From NCBI GenBank assembly GCA_018336195.1, contig JAGXQV010000144.1, forward strand, positions 1 to 64,000: 64,000 nucleotides of DNA. The letters run 5' to 3'. Position numbers and translations under genes: made by a program. This document shows positions 52,518 to 62,742 of the stretch, one piece after another (the stretch's first letter is position 1; each line of letters opens with the position of its first letter). Origin of the DNA: Sulfuricella sp. (GTDB lineage Bacteria > Pseudomonadota > Gammaproteobacteria > Burkholderiales > Sulfuricellaceae). The notes below the pieces were generated by a model, which worked only from the letters and a program-made list of their open reading frames with translations, was not told the origin of the DNA and ran no database searches.

Positions 52518-54748
52518 GCAGACTTCCTCCCTGCCTTGGCAGCGCGTTTGCGCATCGGCTTGGGTTCCTCCACCGGTTCGACAGACTCAGGGGCAAGCTG
52601 AAAGTCGATTTTTGCCGATTCGAGATCGACTCGCACTACTTTGACCCGCACCCGGTCGCCGAGGCGGAAGCGCTGCCCGCTGCGTTCGCCGAGCAACTGG
52701 TGCTTGGCTGCATCGAAGTGGAAATAGTCGTTGCCGAGTTCGGTGACGTGCACCAAGCCTTCGACATAGATATCGTCAAGCGCCACGAATATGCCGAAAC
52801 CGGTCACACCGGCGACGCTACCGTTGAAGCTATCGCCGATCTTGTCCTGCATGTAGTAGCACTTCAGCCAGGCATCCACATCGCGGGTGGCATCGTCGGC
52901 ACGGCGCTCGGTCATCGAACAATGAACGCCAAGTTCCGCCCATTTTCCCGGCCGATATTTGTCCCCGTTGAGCACCGCCTTGATGGCGCGGTGGATCAGC
53001 AGGTCGGGATAACGGCGGATCGGAGAGGTGAAGTGGGTATAAGACTCGTAAGCCAACCCAAAATGGCCGGCGTTGTCCGGGCTGTATACCGCCTGTTGCA
53101 GGGAGCGCAGCATGACAGTCTGCAACAATTGCTCGTCGGGGCGCCCCTTGACCTTGGAGAGTAGCTTGGCGTAATCCTTCGCATGCGGCTCGTCGCCGCC
53201 GGTCAACCCCAGCCCGAATTCCTTGAGGAACTCGTGGAGGTTTTCCAGTTTCTCCGGGGTCGGACCTTCGTGGATACGGTACAAAGCGGGATGCGCATGC
53301 TCCTTGAGAAAATCCGAGGCGCACACGTTGGCGGCCAACATGCACTCCTCGATAAGGCGATGCGCATCGTTGCGGTGCACCGGGACAATGCGCTCGATCT
53401 TGCCCTGATCGTTGAAGATCATCTGGGTTTCAATGGTTTCGAAATCGATCGCACCACGAATCCCGCGCTCCTTGAGCAACACCTTGAACAAGGTATTCAG
53501 ATTCTTGATGTGCGGCAACAAGGCGTTGTATTTCTGAGAATCCTCGCACTCGTCATCAGCCAGCATTGCCGCGACCTTGGTATAGGTGAGGCGTGCATGC
53601 GACCACATGACCGCCGGGTAAAAGCGGTAGCGTTTGATCTTGCCGGTAGCGCTGACGTTCATCTCGCACACCATGCACAAGCGATCCACTTCCGGGTTGA
53701 GAGAACACAAGCCGTTGGACAACTCCTCGGGCAGCATAGGAATCACGCGCCGCGGGAAATACACCGAATTGCCCCGAATGTAGGCTTCCTTGTCGAGCGC
53801 GTCGCCGGGCTGCACATAATGGCTGACATCGGCAATGGCCACATAGAGCGTCCACCCCTTGCCACTCGGCTCGCAATACACCGCGTCGTCGAAATCACGG
53901 GCCGTCTCGCCGTCAATGGTCACCAGCGGCAAATGGCGAATATCCTCCCGGCCCTTGCTGTCCTTTTTCAATACCTCGGCCTTGAATTTCTTGGCCGTCT
54001 TAACGACTTCCGGCGGAAACTCATGGGGCAAATCGTGTTTGCGCAGGGCGATCTCGATTTCCATGCCGGGATCCGCGTAATTGCCCAGCACCTCGATCAC
54101 CCTGCCGATAGGTTGGGCGTGCTTGCTAGGCTGCTCGACGATTTCCACGGTCACCACCTGGCCGGACTTGGCGTCATGGATTTCTCCCGGAGGAATCAGG
54201 ATGTCCTGGCTGATACGGCGGTTTTCCGCCACCACGAAATATATCCCGTGATCGTTGTAGAGACGCCCCACCAGACGGGTATTGGCACGCTCCAGCACCT
54301 CGACGATGCTACCTTCCAGACGCCCGCGCCGGTCGGTACCGACCACCCGCGCCATGGCTCGGTCGCCGTGGAGTACCTTGTCCATTTGCTTGGCGTTGAG
54401 GAACAGGTCCTCGCTGCCATCATCGGGAATCAGGAAACCGTAGCCGTCGGCATGACCTTGCACCCGCCCCTTGATGAGGTCGAGCTTGTCGACCATGCAA
54501 ATCGCACCCTTGCGGTTGCGCATGAGTTGACCGTCGCGCTCCATTGCGCCGAGGCGGCGATGGAAGGTTTCGTGTTCGTCCTTGCGGATATCCAGAGCCC
54601 CCGCAAGTTCTTCTTCTGTAACAGGAACCCCTTTTTCCGCGAGAATTTGCAAAATGAATTCACGGCTCGGCAGGGGATTTTCGTAGTGAGCGCGCTCGCG
54701 CTCCAGATAAGGGTCTTGCTCGCGGATTTTTTGTTTCTTCGTTGACAA
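52514..54748 (-). CDS. rnr: Ribonuclease R
   Basis: A 744-residue 3'-5' exoribonuclease for structured RNA. After an N-terminal helix-turn-helix region come cold-shock domains (about 85-230), the RNB catalytic domain with [12 protein letters not shown] (Asp-rich metal site), and an S1 domain near 645-730 ([14 protein letters not shown]). A short basic tail ends it ([13 protein letters not shown]). The best start is a TTG at 54748 with AGGA about 10 bases upstream; no ATG is available nearby. The next gene, rlmB, overlaps by 4 bases. Confidence 0.96.
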   Translation of the reverse strand: MSTKKQKIREQDPYLERERAHYENPLPSREFILQILAEKGVPVTEEELAGALDIRKDEHETFHRRLGAMERDGQLMRNRKGAICMVDKLDLIKGRVQGHADGYGFLIPDDGSEDLFLNAKQMDKVLHGDRAMARVVGTDRRGRLEGSIVEVLERANTRLVGRLYNDHGIYFVVAENRRISQDILIPPGEIHDAKSGQVVTVEIVEQPSKHAQPIGRVIEVLGNYADPGMEIEIALRKHDLPHEFPPEVVKTAKKFKAEVLKKDSKGREDIRHLPLVTIDGETARDFDDAVYCEPSGKGWTLYVAIADVSHYVQPGDALDKEAYIRGNSVYFPRRVIPMLPEELSNGLCSLNPEVDRLCMVCEMNVSATGKIKRYRFYPAVMWSHARLTYTKVAAMLADDECEDSQKYNALLPHIKNLNTLFKVLLKERGIRGAIDFETIETQMIFNDQGKIERIVPVHRNDAHRLIEECMLAANVCASDFLKEHAHPALYRIHEGPTPEKLENLHEFLKEFGLGLTGGDEPHAKDYAKLLSKVKGRPDEQLLQTVMLRSLQQAVYSPDNAGHFGLAYESYTHFTSPIRRYPDLLIHRAIKAVLNGDKYRPGKWAELGVHCSMTERRADDATRDVDAWLKCYYMQDKIGDSFNGSVAGVTGFGIFVALDDIYVEGLVHVTELGNDYFHFDAAKHQLLGERSGQRFRLGDRVRVKVVRVDLESAKIDFQLAPESVEPVEEPKPMRKRAAKAGRKSA

Positions 54749-54786
54749 AGTAAATATTTCCTATTAAAGTGCGCGCTTCCTGAATT

Positions 54787-54873
54787 GCCCAGATGGCGGA
54801 ATTGGTAGACGCACTAGGTTCAGGTCCTAGCGGTGGCAACACTGTGGAGGTTCGAGTCCTCTTCTGGGCACCA
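54787..54873 (+). tRNA. tRNA-Leu (CAG)
   Basis: 87 bases including an encoded CCA. The acceptor is GCCCAGA/TCTGGGC, the anticodon stem CTAGG/CCTAG holds CAG, a long variable arm marks a class II tRNA, and the T-loop is GTTCGAGTC. It is divergent from rnr and followed by the terminator at 54891-54929. Confidence 0.96.
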
Positions 54874-54890
54874 AATGATTTACCACTGAG

Positions 54891-54929
54891 AACCGCACCA
54901 TGCTTGATTTTGAGCTGGTGCGGTTTTTT
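54891..54929 (+). terminator. Rho-independent terminator after tRNA-Leu
   Basis: AACCGCACCA pairs perfectly with TGGTGCGGTT around a 15-base loop, followed by TTTT. It lies 17 bases after the tRNA CCA end. Confidence 0.92.
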
Positions 54930-55099
54930 GTTGCCTGCTAATTCCGGGGATGTGCAGTGCCTATGCCCTGCACTGCGCGCATTCTACCCGAATTCCCTTT
55001 TGCCACGTGGTTTATTTCGGAGCGCGCGCGCATAGTTGGCGGGGTTTTACTTGCCTCCCCCACCCAATTCAACCTTGGCATTTACCAAGGTTGTTTCAA

Positions 55100-56128
55100 T
55101 CAACTTTCCTTAGGTTTATTGCGCCGGGTTGATGGCGATTTTGGCGCCTTCGGCTCTCTCTTCGGCTTGGGTGTATCAATCCGTGCCGTGCTGCGCAAGC
55201 GCTCCTTGTCGGGGCGGGTACGATCCCAGCGGGGGATGGGAATGCCGGCCCATTTGAGGATTTGCACCACCTCTTCGGACCCCAGTTCAACCCATTGGCC
55301 ACGCTTCAGACGGGTTGGCAGGTTGATGGCGCCGAAACGCACCCGCATCAGGCGACTGACCATCATCCCAACCGCTTCGAACAGGCGGCGCACTTCACGG
55401 TTGCGGCCCTCGCGAATAATCACGCGGTACCAATGGTTGGAGCCTTCGCCCCCCTGCTCCATAATCGCGTCGAATTTGGCAAGCCCATCTTCCAGTTCAA
55501 TACCCGCCTTCAACTTGGCAATTTGCTCCGTCGACATTTCGCCGAGCAGGCGCACCGCATATTCGCGTTCCACCTCGAAACGAGGATGGGTCAGGCGATT
55601 AGCGAGTTCACCGGAGGTGGTAAAAATCAGCAAGCCGCTGGTATTGAAGTCCAACCGCCCTACCGACACCCACCACGAGGAAGCCAGGATGGGAATCCGC
55701 TCGAACACGCTGGTGCGGCCTTCCGGGTCGTCGCGACTGACGATTTCTCCTTCCGGTTTGTGATACAACATCACGCGCGGCAGGCGATCGGCGCTGCGCA
55801 GCCTGAGGATCCGTCCGTTGGCACGGATCGAGTCCTCAGAGGTGACGCGCATTCCGAGTTCGGCGACTTGGCCGTTGACGGTGACGCGCCCGCTCTTGAT
55901 CAACTCTTCCATGTCACGGCGCGAACCGAGGCCGGCTTGGGCCAGCACTTTTTGCAGTTTGCTGGTGCCGTCGTTGAGGGGGGCGTTTTCCTCGCCCTCC
56001 TCCTCGTAATCGTCGAGTTCCGGCTCCAATTCCTCTTGAATAGCCTCCATCCTCCCGGTTTTTCGGGGTGCTCGTTTCGGTTGCGGGGCGGCGGTCTGGG
56101 CGGTAGGGATGTTGCGTCTTCTTTGCAT
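55100..56128 (-). CDS. rluB: 23S rRNA pseudouridine synthase RluB
   Basis: A 342-residue enzyme that makes pseudouridine 2605 in 23S rRNA. An N-terminal basic and acidic extension precedes an S4 domain (L-Q-K-V-L-A-Q-A-G-L-G-S-R-R). The catalytic domain has the motif G-R-L-D-F-N-T-S-G-L-L with catalytic Asp. The C-terminal tail is Lys/Arg/Pro-rich. It is encoded after scpA-scpB on the same strand, the usual neighbourhood. Confidence 0.95.
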   Translation of the reverse strand: MQRRRNIPTAQTAAPQPKRAPRKTGRMEAIQEELEPELDDYEEEGEENAPLNDGTSKLQKVLAQAGLGSRRDMEELIKSGRVTVNGQVAELGMRVTSEDSIRANGRILRLRSADRLPRVMLYHKPEGEIVSRDDPEGRTSVFERIPILASSWWVSVGRLDFNTSGLLIFTTSGELANRLTHPRFEVEREYAVRLLGEMSTEQIAKLKAGIELEDGLAKFDAIMEQGGEGSNHWYRVIIREGRNREVRRLFEAVGMMVSRLMRVRFGAINLPTRLKRGQWVELGSEEVVQILKWAGIPIPRWDRTRPDKERLRSTARIDTPKPKREPKAPKSPSTRRNKPKES

Positions 56129-56228
56129 GATTCAGCTTTCAATTAACGTGATGGTCGCGAAGCGACACTTTGTGCGCTTCGCCATTATGCTCTTCAGGAA
56201 CGACTGGCGGGAGGGGGCAAGGGTAAAG

Positions 56229-56813
56229 TCAAGACGGCTCGTTGTGAGTCTCAGGTTCGTTTCTCGCTTCCAGGACGGCGGTCATTTCGCCCACGGATTC
56301 CAGCGCCGGCAGCTCTTGCAGGGAACGCAGGTTGAGGTCATCGAGAAATTGTTTGGTGGTAGCGTACAGGGCGGGACGACCCGGCACCTCGCGATGACCG
56401 ACCGCGTCGATCCAGCCACGCGATTCCAGGGTTTTAACGACCTGCGTCGAAACCGTGACGCCGCGGATCTCCTCGATATCGCCGCGCGTGACCGGCTGGC
56501 GGTGGGCGATGATCGCCAGGGTCTCCATGACCGCACGCGAGTAACGTGGCGGCTTTTCCGGACTGAGGCGTTCGAAATAATGCTGGTATTCCTGACGCAC
56601 CTGGAAGCGCCAGCCGCTGGCGACGTTGACCAGTTCCACGCCGCGCCCGTTCCATTCGGTGCGCAACTCTTCCAGAAGCTTGCGCAGGATTTCGCTGGAC
56701 AGCTCGACGTCGAAGAGTTTTTTCAACTGATAAAGGGACAAGGCTTCGGAACTGGCGAGCAGGACGGCTTCCAACACCAGTTTGATTTCGTTGAGATTAG
56801 GCGTGTTCTGCAT
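56229..56813 (-). CDS. scpB: Segregation and condensation protein B
   Basis: A 194-residue double winged-helix protein and condensin (SMC-ScpAB or MksB-type) partner. It starts [18 protein letters not shown] and has [12 protein letters not shown] and [14 protein letters not shown]. The start overlaps the scpA end by 17 bases. It acts in chromosome compaction. Confidence 0.95.
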   Translation of the reverse strand: MQNTPNLNEIKLVLEAVLLASSEALSLYQLKKLFDVELSSEILRKLLEELRTEWNGRGVELVNVASGWRFQVRQEYQHYFERLSPEKPPRYSRAVMETLAIIAHRQPVTRGDIEEIRGVTVSTQVVKTLESRGWIDAVGHREVPGRPALYATTKQFLDDLNLRSLQELPALESVGEMTAVLEARNEPETHNEPS

Positions 56814-57597
56814 GGGCCAGTTTCACATAAATTGGGGCGAATGGCGCTTGCTGGGAGATTTCCACCAGCTTTTCGCGAGCCAGTTCGAGGATGGCGAGGA
56901 AGCTCACCACCATTTCCGGCACGCCGCGCAGGGTATCGAACAGCGACACAAATTCGGCAAAGGTTTCGCCCTTCAGCATTCGCAGGATGCGGCTCATGTG
57001 CTCGCGCACCGAGAGTTCCTCGCGGGTGATGCGGTGATGTTTGGTGACGTTGGCACGACGAACCACGTCCAGCCAGGCTTCGCGCAGGTCGTCGAGGCTG
57101 ACTTCGGGAAGACGCTTAACCGTCACCTGTTCCAGCCACACCTGCACCAGCGCGAAATCGCGCCCGACCAGCGGCAGTTCATCGAGCTTGCGCGCTGCCA
57201 GCTTCATCTGTTCGTACTCCAGCAGCCTCCGCACCAGCTCGGCGCGCGGGTCGGCGTCTTCCTCGCCGGTAGCAACCGGCTTGGGCAGCAACATGCGCGA
57301 TTTGATCTCGATCAGCACCGCCGCCATCACCAGGTATTCGGCAGCCAACTCCAGTTGCTTGACCCGCATCAGCTCCACGTAATCCATGTACTGGCGAGTC
57401 ACTTCCGCCATCGGGATATTCAGCACGTCAAGGTTCTGGCGGCGGATGAGATAGAGCAACAGGTCGAGCGGGCCTTCGAAGGCGTCCAGAAACACTTCCA
57501 GCGCTTCCGGCGGGATGTACAGATCCTTGGGGATTTCCGCCATCGGCTCGCCGTACAGGCGAGCGACGGGCGGCACCAGCAACTCTGCTTCGCTCAT
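56797..57597 (-). CDS. scpA: Segregation and condensation protein A
   Basis: A 266-residue kleisin that bridges SMC heads. After a short N-terminus it has the conserved [15 protein letters not shown] and [11 protein letters not shown] central [18 protein letters not shown] and a C-terminal winged helix (F-V-S-L-F-D and [10 protein letters not shown]) complete it. It is the first gene of scpA-scpB-rluB. Confidence 0.95.
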   Translation of the reverse strand: MSEAELLVPPVARLYGEPMAEIPKDLYIPPEALEVFLDAFEGPLDLLLYLIRRQNLDVLNIPMAEVTRQYMDYVELMRVKQLELAAEYLVMAAVLIEIKSRMLLPKPVATGEEDADPRAELVRRLLEYEQMKLAARKLDELPLVGRDFALVQVWLEQVTVKRLPEVSLDDLREAWLDVVRRANVTKHHRITREELSVREHMSRILRMLKGETFAEFVSLFDTLRGVPEMVVSFLAILELAREKLVEISQQAPFAPIYVKLAHAEHA

Positions 57598-57642
57598 GGC
57601 AAAGACCGTCTATTCCGCCTCAAGACTGTCCTCGCGACGCTA

Positions 57643-60033
57643 TCAGCCGAATACAATTTTGACCACATCCTTGAATTGCCGCACGAAATGGGCCGTGATC
57701 CCGGCGCGGATGTAATCCGGCAGTTCGTCGAAATCGCGTCGGTTGGCTTCTGGGAAAATCAGTTCCATCACCTTGATGCGCCGGGCAGCGATAACTTTTT
57801 CGCGCAGCCCGCCGATAGGCAGGACTTCCCCGGTCAGGGTCAGTTCACCGGTCATCGCCAATGGGCGGGCGATTTTGTCCTTGCGCGCCAGCGACAGCAA
57901 GGCGGTCGCCATGGTGATGCCGGCACTCGGCCCGTCCTTGGGGGTGGCACCTTCGGGAACGTGGAGATGGACAAACGCTTCGTCGAAGAACGTCGGGTTG
58001 CCCTTATAGGTTTTTAGATGGGAAGCGATGTAGCTATAGGCGATTTCCGCGGATTCGCGCATCACGTCGCCGAGTTGCCCGGTCAGCTTGAAACCGCGAT
58101 TCTTGGTATGCACCAAAGTAGCTTCGATAGACAGCGTCGCGCCACCCATCGCCGTCCAGGCGAGACCGGTCACCACACCGATGCCGGTAAGGGGTTTTTC
58201 GGGCAGGAAAACCGGCTTACCAAGGTATTCCTCGACTTGATGAATCGCCAGATGGATGGGTTTTTCTTCACCATTGACCAGCTTCACCACGGCCTTGCGG
58301 ACCATCCGCCCCAACTGCTTTTCAAGGTTGCGCACCCCGGATTCGCGGGCGTAACCCTCGATCACTTGGCGCAATGCCGGCTCGGTTATGGTCAGTTCGC
58401 CGCGCGCGATACCGGCTTTTTTCAGTTGTTTGGGCCACAGGTGATGCTTGGCGATCTGGATTTTCTCGGCGGTGATATAGCCCGACAAGCGGATGATTTC
58501 CATGCGATCAAGCAGCGGCCCGGGAATAGTGTCGAGTTGGTTGGCGGTACAGACGAACAGGACTTTCGACAAATCGAAGCGCACATCCAGGTAGTGGTCG
58601 AGAAAATCGACGTTCTGCTCGGGATCAAGGACTTCCAGGAGCGATGAGGCCGGATCGCCCTGATACGACGCACCGATCTTGTCGATTTCGTCGAGCATGA
58701 TGACCGGGTTGGCAACCCCGCATTCCTTGATCGCCTGGACGAATTTGCCGGGCATCGCGCCGATGTAGGTACGGCGATGCCCCTTGATTTCGGCCTCGTC
58801 GCGCATTCCGCCGAGGCTGAAACGATAGAATTTGCGCCCCAACGAATTGGCGATGGAGCGCCCGATGGAGGTCTTGCCCACGCCGGGCGGCCCGACCAGA
58901 ACGAGAATGGAACCGGCCACCTCGCCTTTCAGGGCGCCGACCGCGAGAAACTCGATAATCCGTTCCTTCACGTCGGAAAGACCGTCGTGATCGTGGTCGA
59001 GGATCTTGTGAGCGCGCTTCAGGTCCAGCTTATCCTTGGAGTATTTACCCCACGGCAACTGGGTGAGCCAGTCCAGGTAATTGCGGGTGACGGCATATTC
59101 CGACGAACCGGATTCCAGCATGGAAAGCTTGTCCATCTCCTCGCCGATGCGCTTTTTCGCGCCATCCGGCAATTTCAGCTTGGCGATGCGCTCGTTGAAA
59201 CGCTCCAGGTCGGCGGTACGGTCGTCCTTGGCGATGCCCAGTTCCTTCTGGATTTCCTTGAGTTGTTCGCGCAGGAAAAATTCGCGCTGGCGCTCGCTGA
59301 TCTTCTGCTCGACCTGGGAGCGAATCTGCGATTGCAGCTTGGCGACATCCAGTTCCTTCTTGATGAGGACCAGCACCTTTTCCATGCGTCGCCGCACGTT
59401 GAAGGCTTCCAGAACCTTTTGCAGGTCTTCCTTGGTGGCGGTGGTGAGCGAGGCCGCGAAATCCGCGAGGATCGCCGGCTCGTTGGGGCTGAAGCGATTC
59501 AGGAAAAACTTGAGTTCCTCGCTGTACAACGGATTAAGGGGAATCAGATCCTTGATGGTGTTGATGATGGCCATGGCGTAGGCCTTCATCTCGTCCTCGT
59601 TGCGCGACATAGTTTCCGGCGGATATTCGACCTGTACCAGATACGGAGGGGTATGGGAAATCCATTTGACGATGCGGAAACGCGCCTGCCCTTCGGCGAT
59701 AAACTGCATCTTTCCTTCGGAATGCACGGGGTGGTGCATGTTTACCATCGTACCGATGCTGAAGAAATCCTCGGGCTTGGCATCATCCGACATTTCCGGC
59801 TTGACCAGGATCAGCCCTACCATCTTGTGGGGCGTTTCACCGATGCGCTTCACCGTTTCCAGCCACGGCTTTTCATTCATCAACAATGGCAGAGTTTGTG
59901 CGGGGAAAAACGGCTTCTCGGTAAGGGGCAGCAAATGCAGGGTATGCGGCAGGATGCGCGCGGGAGCCGACGGTTTGTCGTCACTTTCCTTGGCGGGCAA
60001 AACCTCACCTTCGAGCGGGGTGGAGTCAGACAT
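57643..60033 (-). CDS. lon: ATP-dependent protease Lon
   Basis: A 796-residue cytoplasmic AAA+ serine protease for misfolded and regulatory proteins. The N-terminal LON substrate domain covers about 30-230, with a coiled-coil at about 230-310. The AAA+ module has Walker A G-P-P-G-V-G-K-T and Walker B M-L-D-E-I-D-K-I. The proteolytic domain has catalytic Ser in K-D-G-P-S-A-G-I and Lys in G-G-L-R-E-K-V-I-A-A. The first 25 residues are a variable acidic/Pro tail. The ATG is preceded by AGGA. No clear heat-shock promoter was seen in the 174-base gap to trpS. Confidence 0.97.
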   Translation of the reverse strand: MSDSTPLEGEVLPAKESDDKPSAPARILPHTLHLLPLTEKPFFPAQTLPLLMNEKPWLETVKRIGETPHKMVGLILVKPEMSDDAKPEDFFSIGTMVNMHHPVHSEGKMQFIAEGQARFRIVKWISHTPPYLVQVEYPPETMSRNEDEMKAYAMAIINTIKDLIPLNPLYSEELKFFLNRFSPNEPAILADFAASLTTATKEDLQKVLEAFNVRRRMEKVLVLIKKELDVAKLQSQIRSQVEQKISERQREFFLREQLKEIQKELGIAKDDRTADLERFNERIAKLKLPDGAKKRIGEEMDKLSMLESGSSEYAVTRNYLDWLTQLPWGKYSKDKLDLKRAHKILDHDHDGLSDVKERIIEFLAVGALKGEVAGSILVLVGPPGVGKTSIGRSIANSLGRKFYRFSLGGMRDEAEIKGHRRTYIGAMPGKFVQAIKECGVANPVIMLDEIDKIGASYQGDPASSLLEVLDPEQNVDFLDHYLDVRFDLSKVLFVCTANQLDTIPGPLLDRMEIIRLSGYITAEKIQIAKHHLWPKQLKKAGIARGELTITEPALRQVIEGYARESGVRNLEKQLGRMVRKAVVKLVNGEEKPIHLAIHQVEEYLGKPVFLPEKPLTGIGVVTGLAWTAMGGATLSIEATLVHTKNRGFKLTGQLGDVMRESAEIAYSYIASHLKTYKGNPTFFDEAFVHLHVPEGATPKDGPSAGITMATALLSLARKDKIARPLAMTGELTLTGEVLPIGGLREKVIAARRIKVMELIFPEANRRDFDELPDYIRAGITAHFVRQFKDVVKIVFG

Positions 60034-60207
60034 CGTTATTCCTAATTATTTACGACCGTGTTATCAACGGGGGAAGAAAAGCGGAAGACCAATCGGGAAT
60101 AAGGGAAAAACAGCCCTCGCTTCAGCATTCCACTCCCTGAACTTTCCCGCAGGCGTTGCCGTTATCCGGCCAACAATCCAGTTGCCACGTTCATTAAGTT
60201 GCGCCAA

Positions 60208-61410
60208 TCAGGAATAATTCAACCCCATCGCCTCGCGGACGTCACGCATGGTTTCATTGGCCAGTTCACGGGCCTTTTCACAGCCGTCGGCAATAATATT
60301 GCGCACCAGGGTCGGATCGTCGTGATACATCCGGGCGCGTTCGCGCATCGGCTTCTGCTCTTCCAGAACGGCATCGATCACCGGCTGCTTGCACTCCAGG
60401 CAACCGATGCCGGCGCTGGTACAGCCTTCCTGTACCCACTGGCGCAGACTGTCGGTGGAATACACCATGTGGAACTGCCAGACCGGGCATTTTTCCGGGG
60501 TGCCGGGGTCGGTGCGCCGTACCCGTGCCGGATCGGTAGGCATGGTACGAATTTTCTTTACCAGGCTGTCCTGCTCTTCGCGAAGCGCAAGAGTGTTGTT
60601 GTAGGACTTGGACATTTTCTGCCCATCCAGGCCCGGCATTTTGGATGCGACGGTCAGCAATGCTTGGGGTTCGGCAAGGATCATCTTGCCGCCGCCTTCG
60701 AGATAGCCGAACAGCCGTTCGCGGTCGCCCATGCTGAGATTTTGCGTATCGTTGAGCAACGCCTTGGCCGACTCCAGCGCTTCGTCGTCGCCTTCCTGCT
60801 GGAAACGAGTACGCAGTTCCTCGTAAAGCTTGGCTTTCTTGCCGCCCATTTTCTTGACCGCAGCCAGGGCTTTTTCCTCGAAACCCGGCTCGCGTCCGTA
60901 GAGATGGTTGAAACGACGCGCCAGTTCGCGGGTGAATTCGATGTGAGGAACCTGGTCCTCGCCCACCGGCACTTGATTGGCACGATAGATGAGGATGTCC
61001 GCCGCCTGGAGAAGCGGGTAGCCGAGAAACCCGTAGGTGCTCAAATCCTTGCCGGAAAGCTTTTCCTGCTGATCCTTATAGGTCGGCATCCGTTCCAGCC
61101 AGCCCAGCGGGGTCATCATCGACAGCAGGAGGTGCAATTCGGCGTGTTCCGGCACGCGCGACTGGATGAACAGGGTCGCCTGGGCCGGGTCGACACCGGC
61201 CGCCAGCCAGTCGATTACCATGTCCCAAACGTTCTTCTCGATCACTTCCGGGGTATCGTAATGAGTCGTCAGGGCGTGCCAGTCGGCCACGAAAAATAGG
61301 CATTCGTATTCGTTCTGCAATTCCACCCAGTTCTTCAGCACCCCATGGTAATGACCAAGATGCAGACTGCCGGTGGGGCGCATCCCCGAAAGAACTCTTT
61401 CCGCAAACAT
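60208..61410 (-). CDS. trpS: Tryptophanyl-tRNA synthetase
   Basis: A 400-residue class I synthetase. The HIGH-like motif is G-S-L-H-L-G-H-Y-H-G near the N-terminus, and K-M-S-K-S is in D-G-Q-K-M-S-K-S-Y-N. It is longer than E. coli TrpS (334) because of an insert of about 50-60 residues (roughly 165-230) with G-G-K-K-A-K-L-Y-E-E; I believe longer TrpS forms like this occur in betaproteobacteria. It lies 4 bases downstream of the M50 peptidase gene. Confidence 0.96.
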   Translation of the reverse strand: MFAERVLSGMRPTGSLHLGHYHGVLKNWVELQNEYECLFFVADWHALTTHYDTPEVIEKNVWDMVIDWLAAGVDPAQATLFIQSRVPEHAELHLLLSMMTPLGWLERMPTYKDQQEKLSGKDLSTYGFLGYPLLQAADILIYRANQVPVGEDQVPHIEFTRELARRFNHLYGREPGFEEKALAAVKKMGGKKAKLYEELRTRFQQEGDDEALESAKALLNDTQNLSMGDRERLFGYLEGGGKMILAEPQALLTVASKMPGLDGQKMSKSYNNTLALREEQDSLVKKIRTMPTDPARVRRTDPGTPEKCPVWQFHMVYSTDSLRQWVQEGCTSAGIGCLECKQPVIDAVLEEQKPMRERARMYHDDPTLVRNIIADGCEKARELANETMRDVREAMGLNYS

Positions 61411-61414
61411 AAGT

Positions 61415-62062
61415 TTATATCCCGAACAACATGAAAATAACGCTGACCGTCAAATCGATCAGCGGCCACAAAATCCTGTCCAGCACGCCCAGGAACAACA
61501 GGGCAATCAGGATAAAAAAACCATAGCGCTCCAACTCAGCGAAACGCCAAGCCAGGTGGTTGGGCAACAAGCTGACCATGATGCGCCCGCCGTCCAGCGG
61601 CGGCAGCGGCAAAAGGTTCAGCACCAGCAATACCGCGTTGATGCTCACGCCGGCCTTGCCCATCAAGGCCATCGGCAAAGACAAGCTGCTATCCGGCATG
61701 AGGGTGGAAAGCTTCATCACCAACGCCCAGCCCAGCGCCATCGCCAAGTTGGACGCCGGGCCGGCAAGCGCCACCCACAACATGTCTTTTTTGGGTTGGC
61801 GCAGATTGCCGAAATTCACCGGAACCGGCTTGGCCCAGCCAAACAGGATGCCTCCCAACAACAGGGTCAGCAGCGGCACCAGCAAGGTACCCACCGGATC
61901 GATGTGGCGTAACGGATTCAGGCTGATGCGCCCCAGCATGTACGCGGTGCTGTCGCCGAAATGGCGCGCCGCGTAACCATGTGCTGCTTCGTGCAGGGTG
62001 ATGGCAAACATCACCGGCAATGCGTAAACGGCGATTTTCTGAACCAACGTCAGTTCGAGCAT
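61415..62062 (-). CDS. Site-2 protease family (M50) membrane protein
   Basis: A 215-residue inner-membrane metallopeptidase-like protein. The start is the ATG at 62062, one base after the yciO stop, with GGAATGAG upstream. The zinc motif H-E-A-A-H lies in F-A-I-T-L-H-E-A-A-H-G (about 24-28), and the third ligand region is N-L-L-P-L-P-P-L-D-G-G-R. Four to five membrane segments are predicted by eye. It is the minimal Rv-type S2P without PDZ or CBS domains; the substrate is unknown. The yciO-M50-trpS order is common in this class. Confidence 0.93.
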   Translation of the reverse strand: MLELTLVQKIAVYALPVMFAITLHEAAHGYAARHFGDSTAYMLGRISLNPLRHIDPVGTLLVPLLTLLLGGILFGWAKPVPVNFGNLRQPKKDMLWVALAGPASNLAMALGWALVMKLSTLMPDSSLSLPMALMGKAGVSINAVLLVLNLLPLPPLDGGRIMVSLLPNHLAWRFAELERYGFFILIALLFLGVLDRILWPLIDLTVSVIFMLFGI

Positions 62063-62063
62063 C

Positions 62064-62690
62064 TCATTCCAGTCCGAAAGCCCGCACGTCGCCTTTACCC
62101 TGCCGCACCAACACGGGCACATCACCCGTCATGTCGATCACGGTCGACGAGACCACATCGCAATAACCGCCGTCTACCACCAGATCCACCTGGTGTTCCA
62201 GCAGGTCGCGGATTTCGTAGGGATCGGAAAGCGGCACGTCTTCGCCCGGCATCTGCATGGTGGAACTCAGCATCGGCTCGCCAAGTTCAGCCAGCAAGGC
62301 CTGAGTGACGGGGTGTTCGGGAACGCGCAGGCCGATGCTGCGACGCTTGGGATGCTGCAAACGCTTGGGAGTTTCCTTGGTCGCTTCCAGGATGAACGTG
62401 TAACACCCCGGTGTCGCCGCCTTGAGCAGGCGGTATTGGCTATTGTCGACCTTGGCGTAGCGGGCGATTTCGGCGAGATCGCGGCACACCAAAGTCAGGA
62501 AATGCTGGTCGTCGAGACGGCGAATGGCGCGAATACGTTCCTCCGCAGCCTTGCAGCCCGGCAGACAGCCCAACGCATAGCTGGCGTCGGTCGGATAGAC
62601 GATCACTCCGCCGCCGCGCAGGATATCGACAATCTGGCGTATCAAGCGGGGTTGCGGGTTTTCAGGGTGGACAACGAATAGCTGAGCCAT
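62064..62690 (-). CDS. yciO: YciO/TsaC-family protein (Sua5-YciO-YrdC domain)
   Basis: A 208-residue cytoplasmic protein. The start is the ATG at 62690 (M-A-Q-L-F-V-V-H-P-E-N); longer upstream frame is not needed, and E. coli YciO has 206. It has the family fold with V-I-V-Y-P-T-D-A-S-Y-A-L-G-C, R-R-L-D-D-Q-H-F-L-T and L-S-S-T-M-Q-M-P-G-E. Relatives form threonylcarbamoyl-AMP for tRNA t6A, while YciO itself is thought to be a paralogue with weaker activity. The role is therefore uncertain. Confidence 0.92.
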   Translation of the reverse strand: MAQLFVVHPENPQPRLIRQIVDILRGGGVIVYPTDASYALGCLPGCKAAEERIRAIRRLDDQHFLTLVCRDLAEIARYAKVDNSQYRLLKAATPGCYTFILEATKETPKRLQHPKRRSIGLRVPEHPVTQALLAELGEPMLSSTMQMPGEDVPLSDPYEIRDLLEHQVDLVVDGGYCDVVSSTVIDMTGDVPVLVRQGKGDVRAFGLE

Positions 62691-62742
62691 AACCGATCTT
62701 AGTTTCGAGCTTTGATTTTTGAAAAAGCCGGCAATCCCAACC

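Noticed and set aside
53183-54745. 520-codon plus-strand frame opposite rnr
   Set aside because: rnr is unmistakable on the minus strand; the opposite frame has no recognisable domain or ribosome site.
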